Source: Gerris lacustris
Lineage: Eukaryota > Arthropoda > Insecta > Hemiptera > Gerridae
Direction: 5' to 3'
NCBI GenBank assembly: GCA_951217055.1
Contig: OX578279.1
Span: 72,389,131 to 72,453,130, forward strand
Length of the DNA stretch: 64,000 bases
Both the position numbers and the translations under genes were made by a program. Below the pieces are notes generated by a model. That model was not told where the DNA came from, made no database searches, and saw nothing but the letters and a program-made list of their open reading frames with translations. This document shows, piece after piece, positions 46,398 through 58,230 of the stretch (positions are counted from its first letter, which is position 1; each line of letters opens with the position of its first letter).

Positions 46398-46440
<43 letters not shown>
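46300..46440. repeat. TA microsatellite with a CCCCGGGG centre
   Basis: AAATAAATAAAT, about 31 AT units, ATTTATTTATT, then AACCCCGGGGGTTTTTGGG and another 20 AT units. The tract is strongly self-complementary. Confidence 0.95.
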
Positions 46441-46442
<2 letters not shown>

Positions 46443-46858
46443 CTGGTCTGGAAGAAGACTGTCATAAGTGCTGAATGGTCAACTTTACAGGACAAGCATT
46501 TGAAGTTTTTAAAAAAATTGATTTGCTCATAACGACTCCGCTTTTAATACTAGACAGCTAATTTTTTGCTACCATCACAATGGTGTTGTGCACTGTTTAG
46601 ACATATATATTTTATTTGTATTATGTTGGAAAAACCCTAGAAAATCATGGTTAGTATTTTTCTTTCTCAGAGAAAACTGTCCTGAAAACGAGAATTTTTT
46701 TGTTCAAAAAAGACACATTTCATTTATATTTATTGTCTTTTGGATCAACAACCTTTTCAGACCATAAAAGAATGTACAAAACGTATCAAATTAACTAAGA
46801 TTCTACCAAATATAGTCCAGAGGAGTCCTATTCTAGATTATACAAATGGAAATCTTAC

Positions 46859-46892
<34 letters not shown>

Positions 46893-47029
46893 AAAAAAAT
46901 TAAAAGTTTGAAGCAAAACAGAATTTAAAATTGACTAGAACGCCAAACAATTGTCTGATTTGTAAACAAAAAAAAATTAAAAAACGAATAGTAAATAAAA
47001 TCCAGTTTACCCCTTTATGATAAAATTTA

Positions 47030-47480
47030 TTCATACATTACTATAATCACATTAATTTCACTAACATATTTATTTATTTATTATCATTATTTTTAAAACA
47101 ATTTTTAGGAGGAAAAATATATTTTTTTAAATACAAAAATTTTCAATGGGAACAAATCTTTCTTAAAAAGTAAAAACAAGTTTTATAGTAGTGTTTCTAT
47201 ACAATGCTATAATCACATTAATATCAAGCACAAATTTATTAATTTACTATCATAATTTTAAAATAATTTTTTAGAAAGCAAAATCAGATAAAAAGCTTTT
47301 TTTTAGAAAAATAAAAATTATTTTTATTAGGAACAATCTTTTTTATAAACTAACAAAAATAAAAATTTTAAGAAAAAACACTCCTCTAATAATTAGGAAA
47401 CAAAAAATAAAATGTCTCCCTACATTGTCATAATAACATTAATATCCCCCTTAGTTTTTTTTTATTTTTAAAAATAGATA
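47030..47480 (+). repeat. Degenerate tandem repeat, about 175-190 bp period
   Basis: TATAATCACATTAAT, TATCATAATTTTAAAA-like and GGAACAA-CTTT blocks recur at about 47038, 47210 and (partly) 47425. Old and eroded. Confidence 0.5.
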
Positions 47481-50411
47481 ATTTTTCTTTGGAGTAAATA
47501 ATTTAAAAGAAAGAACAATTTCTCGATTAGAACGCTAAAGATCAGTCAAATTTTTTATAAACGAATAGTAAAAAAAAAAAACTAATTAACGAATAGTAAA
47601 AAAATGCTTATAAACAAATAGTACGTCAAATTAGCACTATGCCTTTACAATTTTTTAATGATCACTAAATAATAATATCACTAATATTTTATAAAATATA
47701 CCTGCATTTAAAAAACTAAACACAATAACAAAAAAATAAAATAAAATAAAATAAAATAACCGTAACCAATTAGTTTTCTATTATAAATAATGTTCAAAGA
47801 TTTTCATAAAATTGCTGGTAACAACGAGGAATCAAATTTTTTTGTACTAAGGTAAGTAACCCCTTTTTTTGGCTGCCGAGACTTGCTGCTTTCCACTGTA
47901 GGCTATTTTTGAAGTTATCACATTTTTCTCAGAGGAGCACGGCTGCTTTCGGAATCGCGTTGTTACTGGCTCAGGTTTTGAAACTTGAATGTGGAGTATC
48001 TTTTTTAAACTGTAGGATATGAATTTTAGAAATGTTTACTTCCTTTCCATCTGTGTTTATCAGTTTTTCATCTAAGGACATCTGACTACAAAGATTCTTA
48101 AATACATAAAAATCTGCATGAGATTACACAGTATGGTTTTCCAGTTTCCTTAGCCATTCGCAATAAGTATTGCTTCGGAATATAAATCGGTCCTTTTGAT
48201 TTGCTGTTTTATCACAGAGTGGACATTATTGCCTTTATTTTGGGTGTGTTATTTATTACAACACAATCAAACATTACACGAAATAACAACAAGTCTTTTT
48301 AAGGGAAAAAGTCACAACTTCCTATTATGTCTTTTTGGCCCGGCTTTGTGTGACGATAAAATCTGAGGAAAATAGTCCTAATGAACTTTATTACAACATA
48401 ATCATATATTATACGAAATAACAACAAGAGTCTTTTTAAGGAAAAAAGTCACAATGAACTTTATGTGATTTCAGTCCTAGGAAAATAATAGTAATATTTT
48501 GATATAAAGAGGAACAAATACCTTTAGTACAATAACAATCATAAAAATCAACATTCTTTATAGACAAGAAAGATTCAATGGACGATGTGACACTTTTTAA
48601 AAAAAACCAATAACCGCCTGCTTCGGAAGTCAAATCACAACTGACAATCAGACAGTCTTTCACAGAAGAAGGAGAAAGATCCCCAATAAAGGAAAAAATA
48701 CACTAATTCTATCTAGCGGGTTCTGAGTGAGATATCGTTTTAGACGTTCTTGCTGATAAAAGGTAGTAATATTTAGAGTCATTTCTTCTTCCAACCAGCA
48801 GATATATATCCAATAGAAACGGTCAATGGACAAAAGTAAAATGTTTAGTAATCTATGAAGTATGGATTTTTAGCTCATCTTCTTACTAATATCTCTCTCC
48901 ACAGCTCAGGACTCCATGTTCTCTAGTGGAGAGATAACCTTTTATAGTGCTAAAATGTAAAATTTGAAAACACTACTCATAGAATTAGATAAATTGATGT
49001 ACTAAATGCTATTTATGTATTAATATGTTTTATTCAATAAAGGTATTTAAAAAATCCCGTCAAGTACTTACCAGCAAGTTACTAAAAGGGTTTCTTCGAT
49101 CATAAGAATTCATAAGTACATTATTATTATTATTATTATTTTTTTTTTTTTTTATGTATAAAATTTTTACTTTTAAGCTACAAGGTGTGCATATAATATT
49201 ATCCTTTAGTATCTCCGGTATGCACTTATTTGGTTATTTTAGGGGTAAAATTACCGCTATTTTGAAAACACGATTTTTGAGAACCAAATTACAATACCTT
49301 TAAAATGATACCTAACTTCAAATTTTCAAATAATAACTATTTTGGGGCTTGGGAGTTACGGCCCCCTAAAATTTCAAAATTTTATATTTTTATATCAACT
49401 CCCGGAAATTTAGTACAAATACTTTTTAAAGTTAGGGTGGTTTCTGGAGAAATTTCTCAAAAAGTTCTTAAGTCAAAGGATTTTTAAAAATTATTTTTAT
49501 CAAAGATGTATTTACACACAAACGTTTATAAAGTCATTATTGATTAAATAAACAATTATGATCCTAAAACAGCTTTCTAATTTATATTTTTCATACCAAG
49601 GAGTAATCAGAAAAGCATGGATTGCACCTGGTAATATCAATCTACTTGATTAGAGGAGATGAATACTCCAAGAGGAGAAGAAGGACATTGATGTCCTTCA
49701 AAAAGACAAAAATGAAAAAAGACAAAAAGAAAACCATTTTAATTTAATAGTATGTCAAATCATAAAGAAGCATTAATGAAAAATTAGTTTCTTTCGAATA
49801 AAGAAGGGTGAAACGCCGCCCTTGGGATATTATTTTTAATTATTTATTATTATATTTTATGCTAATTGTTGCAAAAAGTATATGTTTCGTTGAAAAGCGG
49901 GACTTTTTACCGTCCCTAAAAGTTTCTTCGGGTCACCGGGATTTTAAGTCCAAAACCGGGACAATCCCGAAAAACCGGGACGCCTGACATACCTTCCCTA
50001 GTTCATCTAAAACCGTTTTCCCAAATAGAAATTAAATAATTCTAAGAAAGAAAAAATAAAAATAAAAATAGATTAATAAAGAAATATAGAGATGTCAAAA
50101 AAGTGACATGTGTCTAAAAAGTTGACATACATCAAAACATTGACAAGTTTAAATTAAATAGAACAGGGGTTAGCAAAAATAAAAACAGCACTGCCGCAAG
50201 GCATTTTTTACCCAGGCAACAAAATAATGTTTTAAAAGAAATAAGTTTACCAGAAAGTAGAATTTGACAGGATTATCAGACAAGACATATTATTTTTCTT
50301 TTAAGTTATGTTCATTATTCCATTTAAAATAAGTAAATAAATAAATAAATATTTATATATTAAATTTATTTTTATAATCCCGTTTCTTTAAAAACCACAT
50401 ATAACATTTGA
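47481..50411. other. AT-rich, no gene assigned
   Basis: A minus-strand stretch at about 48000-48230 could be an eroded coding piece (see findings). 49140-49500 has AT-rich frames without motif. The rest is low complexity. Confidence 0.3.
48255..48460 (+). repeat. Direct duplication of about 140 bp
   Basis: ACGAAATAACAACAAG followed by TCTTTTTAAGG-AAAAGTCACAA occurs at 48278 and 48415. Confidence 0.7.
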
Positions 50412-50990
50412 TTTTGCTTCCGAGCTTACCGATGGTAACGGAAGCTATGTGATCGTTCTGATGAACGAAAATATGTTATGTCTCCGATTTCAAAAATTAT
50501 TAGACAGAAATCCGTTTCAGACATCAGTAAACATTCCCAGCTCCGTGTCTGTCTGTCGGTTTGTCTAACTACTGCTCAATTTTTTTTTCGAAACAATATA
50601 TGTATCTTAAAAACTACTAGTCCTATTTTAATGAAATTTAAATGGTTAACCATAATTAGCCCATTGTTGGTCCCATATAAGTTTCAACCTTCTGCACTCG
50701 TTTGTTTCTTTTCCATATGCGCACATACATTGATTCACATCTATACCTTCAATAGTTCTCATCTGATTTTTACTAAATTTGGATGGTTTGTAAAATGATG
50801 CCCACAGATAATCTAAGATTAATTTCAACCATCTGCACACTTTAAATATTGCTAAATTGTTACTTTAATTAAAAAATAAAAATGTGAAGAGCGGATTTAT
50901 AAATTTGATAATAATAGATTGTACAAACATAAAATCATTAAAGTATAGGAAATTGGATGCGAGGAAGCTATGTGCCACAGCAATTGGCAG
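50412..50990 (-). mobile_element. Repeat A, full copy on minus strand
   Basis: TTTTGCTTCCGAGCTTACCG at one end and TGTGCCACAGCAATTGGCAG at the other; contains GTCTGTCTGTCGGTTTGTC near 50547. Confidence 0.75.
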
Positions 50991-51236
50991 ACGATTTTAT
51001 ATGAATCCTGAAAGTTGGCATTTCATTTTTAGGGTGTATTAGGTATAATGTTCTTTGGAGTTTCATTTACGGGGCCCACGCTAAACCTTTTACAAGGCTA
51101 ATGTGAACCATGGTCCAAAATATTTACCGACCCCTGATATAAAATTTAGGTTACCTTAATTATAGCCCTTTATCAAATTTTACTATAGACTTCAATAAAT
51201 TTTCAAGGCTTGAGGAAAAAAAAAAAAAAAATGGAC

Positions 51237-51645
51237 TGCCAATTAGTGTGGCACATAGCTTTCTCGCATCCTGTCATGTACATTATTGTAAAATTAACAT
51301 TAAAATTATTGTTTTTATTGTGTAAACATTATTAATAGTTTTAGCGATCTTTAACACTTCATAGCGGTTGTTGCAGTAGGTTTTACTAAAAAATTGTATT
51401 TGTAAAACATGTTTGTCTCATTAAATAGATAAAGTTAGATTTATTTGCCGACCTAAAATTCCAAATTTAAATTTGAAGTTCACGTTTACACGAGCGCTGC
51501 TCGTGAACGCTTGGACGGATAACGTTGTCCAACGAACTCGTCCTGGGCATTGGTAAAATGAACACGTCTACCAAATTTCATCAAAAACGGTTGACATTTA
51601 CTCAAGTTATCGTCGCACGTTTCATAATTCGCGGACACACAGACC

Positions 51646-51681
<36 letters not shown>

Positions 51682-51815
51682 CGAGATCAAAAATGTTCTC
51701 TGATGTCTGAAACGGATTTCTGTTTTGGAATTTTTAAAATCGGAGGCATAAAAGTTTTTCGTTCTCAAAAGTGAACACAATGCTTCCGTTACCTTCGGTA
51801 AGCTCGGAAGCAAAA
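51237..51815 (+). mobile_element. Repeat A, full copy
   Basis: Closest to copy 3 (23896-24496), including the GACA run (51643-51680) and the CGTGAACGCTTGGACGGATA block. Confidence 0.8.
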
Positions 51816-51947
51816 ATAATCCATTAAATAAATAAAACAGTAAAATACAAGATTGACTTATAATTTGAGAGCATCTTCACTGTTTATCTCCAGGCCGTTA
51901 ACTTAACGGCTTTAACTGATAAAATGAATCAACTATCTTACCACGCT

Positions 51948-51967
51948 CAAGCTTCAGCTTGAGCGAG
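51948..51967. repeat. Perfect short hairpin
   Basis: CGCTCAAGCT and AGCTTGAGCG around TC, in the stretch between two A copies (51816-52012). Confidence 0.6.
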
Positions 51968-52012
51968 GTTAGACAGCTTTAATTCCTTTAAAGCAAGAAG
52001 GTTTATAAATAG

Positions 52013-52612
52013 TGCAATTAGTGTGGCGCATAGCTTCCTTGCGTCCTACTGCGTATACTTTACTTTAATGATTTTATAATATTACAGCTTATTATTGTCA
52101 CATTTATTTAATTTTCCCCCCGTTTTTTAAATCTGTTAAAATTGTTTTGTATGTTCACATGAATTAAGGAATCAATTTAGCAAGATTTATAGACCGCAGA
52201 CGGTTGAAATTAATCTGGGGCTATCTTCGAGCTACTTTCGACAAACCATACAAATTTCATAATTAATTAGATGAGTACCTAAGATATTGGTGTCAATTAA
52301 AATATGATGGTGAGCATGTGGAAAAGAAACAAATGGGTGTAGAATTGCAGAAGGTTAAAGCTGATATGGGACTAACAATGGGCTAATTATGTCCTACCAT
52401 CCACATTTCATTAATATCGGACGAGTAGTTTTTAAGATATGTTGGTTATCAAAAATTGAGAGACAGACCGACAGACTCGGAACCAAAAATGTTCACTTAT
52501 GTCTAAAAAGGATTTTAGTGTTGGGATTTTTGAAAAGGGAGACATGAAAAATTTTCATTTTTCAGAACGATCACATAGCTTCTGTTACCTTAAGAAAGCT
52601 CGGAAACAAAAC
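52013..52612 (+). mobile_element. Repeat A, full copy
   Basis: Starts TGCAATTAGTGTGGCGCATA and ends CGGAAACAAAAC. Similar 30-bp sequence (AAAGCAA-AAGGTTT) lies on both outer sides, possibly an old target duplication. Confidence 0.7.
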
Positions 52613-52700
52613 ATAAAAGTTTAATAATTAAAACAAATATAACTATAATTTTGAATAAAATTAAATGTTTATTTCCCTAAAGCAAAAAGGTTTGCATAGA

Positions 52701-52942
52701 TATAATATAGCCTAGTAAACTATTTTTGAGAAAAACTAATCTATAATTTTACAAATCTTTATGATTTCACAAAACTCTTAATTAGCAGTTGACGGTCAAC
52801 GAGTATTTCCAAATCTGGTGGCCTATAATATAGCATAGTAAACTATTTTTGAGAAAAACTAATCTATAATTTTACAAATCTTTATGATTTCACAAAACTC
52901 TTAATTAGCAGTTGACGGTCAACGAGTATTTCCAAATCTGGT
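52701..52942 (+). repeat. 123-bp tandem duplication
   Basis: Two near-identical units starting TATAATATAG at 52701 and 52824, each ending TTTCCAAATCTGGT. Very recent judging by near identity. Confidence 0.95.
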
Positions 52943-53815
52943 TAATCATTTTAATATTTTAAATAAATTTATCTCAAATTATAATGATGATATTTTTTTC
53001 TTTTTATATAATTTATGACTTAGCGCTATATCATAATAAATGATGATTTCTTAGGAAATATTTCACGCTTTAAGAGCTTTTTGAGAATCCAATCAAAATT
53101 AGCCAGTATTATCCATGATAAGTTATGTCGGGATTATATTTCGGTATTAAATTCTAAAAGCAAGGTTTCCTCATTAACTTATCTGACGGATGATCATCAT
53201 TAGATTAATAAATAAACGTAATAATTTTAACGTAAATTAACCAACTCCTCAAAATGTATCGGGTTAAATTTAATCAGTAATTTTCAACGAAAATAATTCA
53301 TGCGTTAAGTGTTTCCTGTTGATATTGGGTTATTTCCGAGAGAAGGCTAGGAGTGTTTGGGGATCAGATTAAAGAAATGTTAGGGTAGAAAGGTACTTAA
53401 CAGCGCAACATATACGTTTTAATTAATCCAGTGTAACATTAAAAGGCGTCCGGATGCAAAGCAGCCCTTGAGATTACACAAGGGCAACACAAGTAAAGTA
53501 CATCTTGGACCCTCGCCCTCCTTTAGTAATTAAGATTAAAAGTTTTAAATTATATTTTTTGATCCCAAGGGTTACAAGGAGAAAAGGCGGGAAGACTTAC
53601 CCGCTCTAAATTATTCCTTATTAAAAACAAGTACACATAAACTTATGTTGAATATACATTAAATTAAAACCTTCTTGTAAGAAGGTAGAAAAAGGTAAAA
53701 ATAGAAAAAGTAAATAAAATTTTCTTTTCCCTCTCCTGTATATTCCAGAAAATGATCCTTTGTTAGAAATCACATGTATTATAAAGGTATATAATACAAT
53801 AACCTAACTAACTCC
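52943..53815. other. AT-rich, nothing recognised
   Basis: Slightly higher G+C at 53440-53530, no ORF. Confidence 0.35.
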
Positions 53816-54163
53816 ATGGCACAACATCCCGTTGAGTGCCTAGAGGTGTTTATAGGTGGCAGACCTAGGCCACCACTGACCACCTATAGGCATCTGGTAG
53901 GCAGTCCTAGGCCACCACTGACCACCTTTGGACATCTGATAGGCAGTCCTAGGCCACCATTGACCACCTTTGGACATCTGATAGGCAGTCCTAGGACACC
54001 ACTGACCACCTCTAGGCATCTGGCAGGCAGGCCTAGACCACCACTGACCAGTTACCGTAACAGAGAAATCACTTCAAAAACACCATTAAGATTACGATGG
54101 TTAGGCCATGTGGGAGTATGGCCATTGTGTAGTATGGCTGGCAGCAACACAATTAAAAGATAA
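53816..54163 (+). pseudogene. Repeat-bearing ORF ending in a LINE C-terminal relic
   Basis: A 115-codon frame starting ATG at 53816. Residues about 12-80 are the 14-residue repeat. The end reads KTPLRLRWLGHVGVWPLC, which matches the RWLGHV-R motif near the C terminus of several LINE reverse transcriptases. So a small piece of LINE was joined to, or expanded into, a minisatellite. I see no promoter or other domain and doubt that it is a gene. Confidence 0.5.
53850..54053 (+). repeat. 42-bp minisatellite, about 5 units
   Basis: Unit GGCAGTCCTAGGCCACCACT + GACCACCTTTGGACATCTGATA. It is in frame with the ORF 53816-54163, giving the 14-residue repeat GSPRPPLTTFGHLI. Confidence 0.92.
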
Positions 54164-54164
54164 A

Positions 54165-54893
54165 CAGGTCAAGTGTGTGCTAGTCAGCACCCAGCGAGTG
54201 TCCGTAGGCCACACTATATAGTGTTTAACTGTAAAGTGAATAAAGAGTTTTTTTTTTTTAATGCTAAAAAGCTTACTTTGAACCATTCTAAGGGTCTGAT
54301 ATTCTCAAAACACACTCTGATAAAGTATTTTTTTGCCACTGAACCGGACTACAACCATATAAATACATCGAAAAGACCATAATTATAAAATAAACTATTT
54401 TGTCAATAAAAAATAAAATAATATTTTTTTTCGAAATTTCCAAAAAGTGGTATCTTTACTTTTGGTCGAAGAATGATCAGGAATTTTTTCAGATTTTTTG
54501 CACTTCACATAAGCGAGATAGAGGGGGGGGGGGGGGGGGGGACACGTTTCAAACCCGATTCAAACTCGCCTACGCTCGCCCTATCAAAGTTATAACCAAA
54601 GAATTATATATTTTTGTGATCAGCTCGACGTACCCTTTCATATGATACCCCCTCACGGTGTCGAAAAAAAAAAAAAAAATTAAACCTTAAGTTTTTTTAC
54701 CCTAATTGTTTTGAAAAATATTTTATTTTAAGTCGCTATATTTTTAAAATATGTGGGTAGGTACAAGACACATACATGCCAAATTTCAAAGTGATCGGAC
54801 GAAAGGTGTAGCCGTGAGAGCACGAGAGGACGGACGGACAGACACACGCAGGAAAATATAAGGGTCCTTGGTTTTGCCTATGGACCCTAAAAA
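54165..54893 (+). mobile_element. Repeat D, copy 3 (full)
   Basis: Begins GGTCAAGTGTGTGCTAGTCA and ends TTTGCCTATGGACCCTAAAA. Contains a 19-G run at 54523-54541 where copy 2 has only about 7. Confidence 0.85.
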
Positions 54894-56298
54894 CAAAAAA
54901 AAAAACGTTATAAGTACTTAACCATTCAGAATTCGAGGGCAGGAAATATTACATAGCAGACGTAGAAAATTACCTTGCAACTCAATGAGTGGCACTGGCA
55001 GGAAAAGGCAAAAACACTAGACAGAAGGAGGTTTGTGACAAAACCCACACCGGGCAGTAGCTCTCCGGAAGTTATTTCGTAAAATTATGAACCTTAATAC
55101 CATCCGAAGTAAACAAATTTGTGAAACTTTTTAACAGTAACTTGTTTAGGGCATAATTTTAGCCTAAACAACATAATTATGGATCAAAAGATGTTTCTAA
55201 TTAGTAAAATAATCATGGGCCAATAATGTTTTAGCTAAGATATATTCAACGTTTAGTGAGCACGCTCACCTACAGGAGTTCTACAGGATTCAGGTAAAAC
55301 AATTAAAATACAAACTTAATAACATCACAATGAAAGTAGAGAATAATAGGAAGAGAATTCATGGATACAAGATTATTTAAAAAAATAATAAACAACATTT
55401 TAACGTCATCCGAAAATATAATTATAATCAATCTTAACAATAGTGGAAAGAACAATTGGGAAAGGAAGATTGTAAATATGCCTTATATGTTTTTTGCTGT
55501 AATCAATCAGATAAATGTAGTTCCCCATTCCTTGAGACTACATTATCTACAGGGAACTTGAAAGTACAACCGTCTATATTCCATTAAATATAGAGGAGAT
55601 GTCCTTAGCAATAGGAACGTACCTTAAGACAATTGCTCCGTGCCCAAATCCAAGGAAAGAGGAATTCTTTTCTGTGGTATTGCTTGTCAGACCGGAGATT
55701 GTCTAAAATATTTTAGCGAACTTCTTGCCTTCATAGCTTCATATAATTTCTATCAGCAATACTTGATTTTGTGAGAAAACCCACTCCTTGTAGTAGTCGT
55801 CCATTATTATAAAAATAATTCATTATTCTTTATTTTCTGTACTCACAAAAGAATAAGCAAATGTGGTTATTAACTTTCAACAAATTGCAATTATGTATTA
55901 TAGCTTTAGACATAAATGAAAATACGCTGGGACTTATTTTAACTATATGTAGGTAATTCAAGAAAATAGCACCCGCAAAGTTATTATGAAAACACGTAAA
56001 AGGAAAATTTGAAATTAATTAACTAGCTACTTTCAACAAAAAGATAATTAAGGAATGTTAAAGAAGATTTCGGTTAGTAACATAATGCCTCTTTTGTTCA
56101 GTAACAATGGGTATATTAACTACGCATGTGCCAGCCACCTCACTCCCAAATCTAAATTGGCTTATATTTCAACATTAATGTATCGAACAAAGCAACAATC
56201 AATACCTATAAAAATCCAAATTAAAATTACAAAAGGCTCAAAAAGGTATTTTAAAAGTTGACTCATTTAATGAAAAATTAAATCAGAACAAAAAGCAT
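54894..56298. other. AT-rich, nothing recognised
   Basis: Frames 55361-55561 and 56055-56261 have no domain. Confidence 0.35.
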
Positions 56299-57506
56299 TT
56301 TGCTTCCGAGCTTATTAAAGCTGAAGGTAGCGGAACTGTTATTATTTCTGATGAACGGATATTGTTTATACTTCTCATTTAAAAAACTCCTGGACAGGAA
56401 TCAGTTTCAGACATCAGGGGACATTTTTGTCTCGTGTCTGTCCGTCAACAATTTTTGCAAACCACCATATTGAAAAACCCGATTTCGATGAAATTTAGAT
56501 GGTAGGTCATAATTAGCCCATAGTTAGTACCATATTAATTTCAACCTTCTGTACCGATTGCTTCCTTCCGCGTGTGCACGAACTTGTTTTGATTAACAAC
56601 TATCTTTACAAGTACTTATGTGATTTTGAACAAATATAGGTGGTTAAACTACCTGCGTAATTTTTTTTTTTTTATAATTAACAGGTCAAGTATGTGAGTG
56701 CTAGTCAGCACACAGCGAAGGTCCGTAGACAACACTGTACTTTTTAAGTAGTAACCTATTGAAGGTGTTTTTTAAATGCTAAAAAGCTTACTTTGAACTA
56801 TCCTAAAGGTCTGATATTCTCAAAACACATAAACAAACTTTTGATAAAGTATTTTTTTGCCACTGAACCGAACTACAAACATATAAATACATCGAAAAGA
56901 CCATAATTATAAAAATACGTATTTTGTCAATAAAAAATATAATAATATTTTTTTTTTTCGAAATTTCCAAAAAGTGGTATCTTTACTTTTGGTCGAAGAA
57001 TGTTCAGGAATTGTTTCAGTTGGGGGGGGGGGGGGTCACTTTGCCCACTCACTTCAAACTCGCCTACGCTAGTCCTATCCAAGCTTATAACCAAAATTAT
57101 ATATTTTTGTAATCAGCTCGACGTACCCTTTCATATGATACCCCACACGGTGTCCAAAAAACAAAAAAATGTTTAACCCTTAAGTTAACCCTTAAGTTAT
57201 GTTTAACCCTAATTTTTTTTAAAAAATATTTTTTTAAAGTCGCTATATTTTTAAAATGTGTGGGTAGGTACAAGACACATTTATGCCAAATTTCAAAGTG
57301 ATCGGACAAAAGGTGTAGCCTTGAGAGCTTGGGACAGACGGACGGACGGACAGACAGACGCACGCAGGAAAATTTAAGGGTCCTTGGTTTTGCCTACGGA
57401 CCCAAAAAAAATAAGTGTGACCCGACTGGGTATCGTAACAAATCTAAATCTCTTGTCCAATACCACACAAGGAAGTCATGTACCACACTATTGGCAGACT
57501 ATTTTA
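56299..57506 (-). mobile_element. Repeat A on minus strand, split by repeat D
   Basis: Starts TTTTGCTTCCGAGCTTATTA, continues to about 56600, and the opposite end (ATGTACCACACTATTGGCAG) is at 57487-57506. The middle is diverged. Confidence 0.55.
56683..57408 (+). mobile_element. Repeat D, copy 4 (full), apparently nested in repeat A
   Basis: Same ends as copy 3, with a 14-G run at 57022-57035 and a TTAACCCTTAAG duplication near 57180. Repeat A sequence lies on both sides (56299-56600 and 57455-57506). Confidence 0.8.
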
Positions 57507-58228
57507 ATTTATATTTATTTATTATCTAAATTGTAGGCGATAATTCAGATGTTTTTAAATATAATATGTATATTGCATTCATACGTATGCAATTAATTAA
57601 TAATGTAATTGCTAATTGATAATCAAAAAATTGTTATTGCAAAAAGTCAATAACGAATCTTTTATCCTAAATTTAATCCATGTTTATCGTGGATATAAAT
57701 AAAAATTCTAATAAAATAAAAACCCAACATGAAAATAACAGGAATAATACTAGAATTGGTATGGAAAGGCTTAGGATTTTCAGGTTGAAATGTGTACTCC
57801 GTACACGATAGGTGGTTACATGAGGGCCTTTCTACTAAGTACACAGTAAGTGTACATACTATGAAGGGGTGAGTTCACTGTTTACATAAAGCTTTGTAAT
57901 CAGGCCCGCCGTTCTACATACTGAATTATTTTCCTTTAGGCTATATATAATACTAATGTTCAAACTAAAAGAGCTCTCGATACATGCATGAAACCTAGCC
58001 AACATACTGGGTAAATATTAGAGTTGAAAACCCACCAATCTATAATTGGGATAAAACCTCCCTTTAGAATAAAATAACAGAAATATATCTTAATCAAATA
58101 AAAATTCCACTCTCAAAAATTATATATTTTTTTACATAGTAGTACTAAACCTAATAAAAAAATCTGGTATTCGATACCTTTTTTTTTAAGATTGAAAACA
58201 ATAAATTCATAAATTCTTTTAAAAGTAA
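57507..58228. other. AT-rich, nothing recognised
   Basis: No repeat shared with the rest of the window. Confidence 0.35.
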
Positions 58229-58230
58229 TA

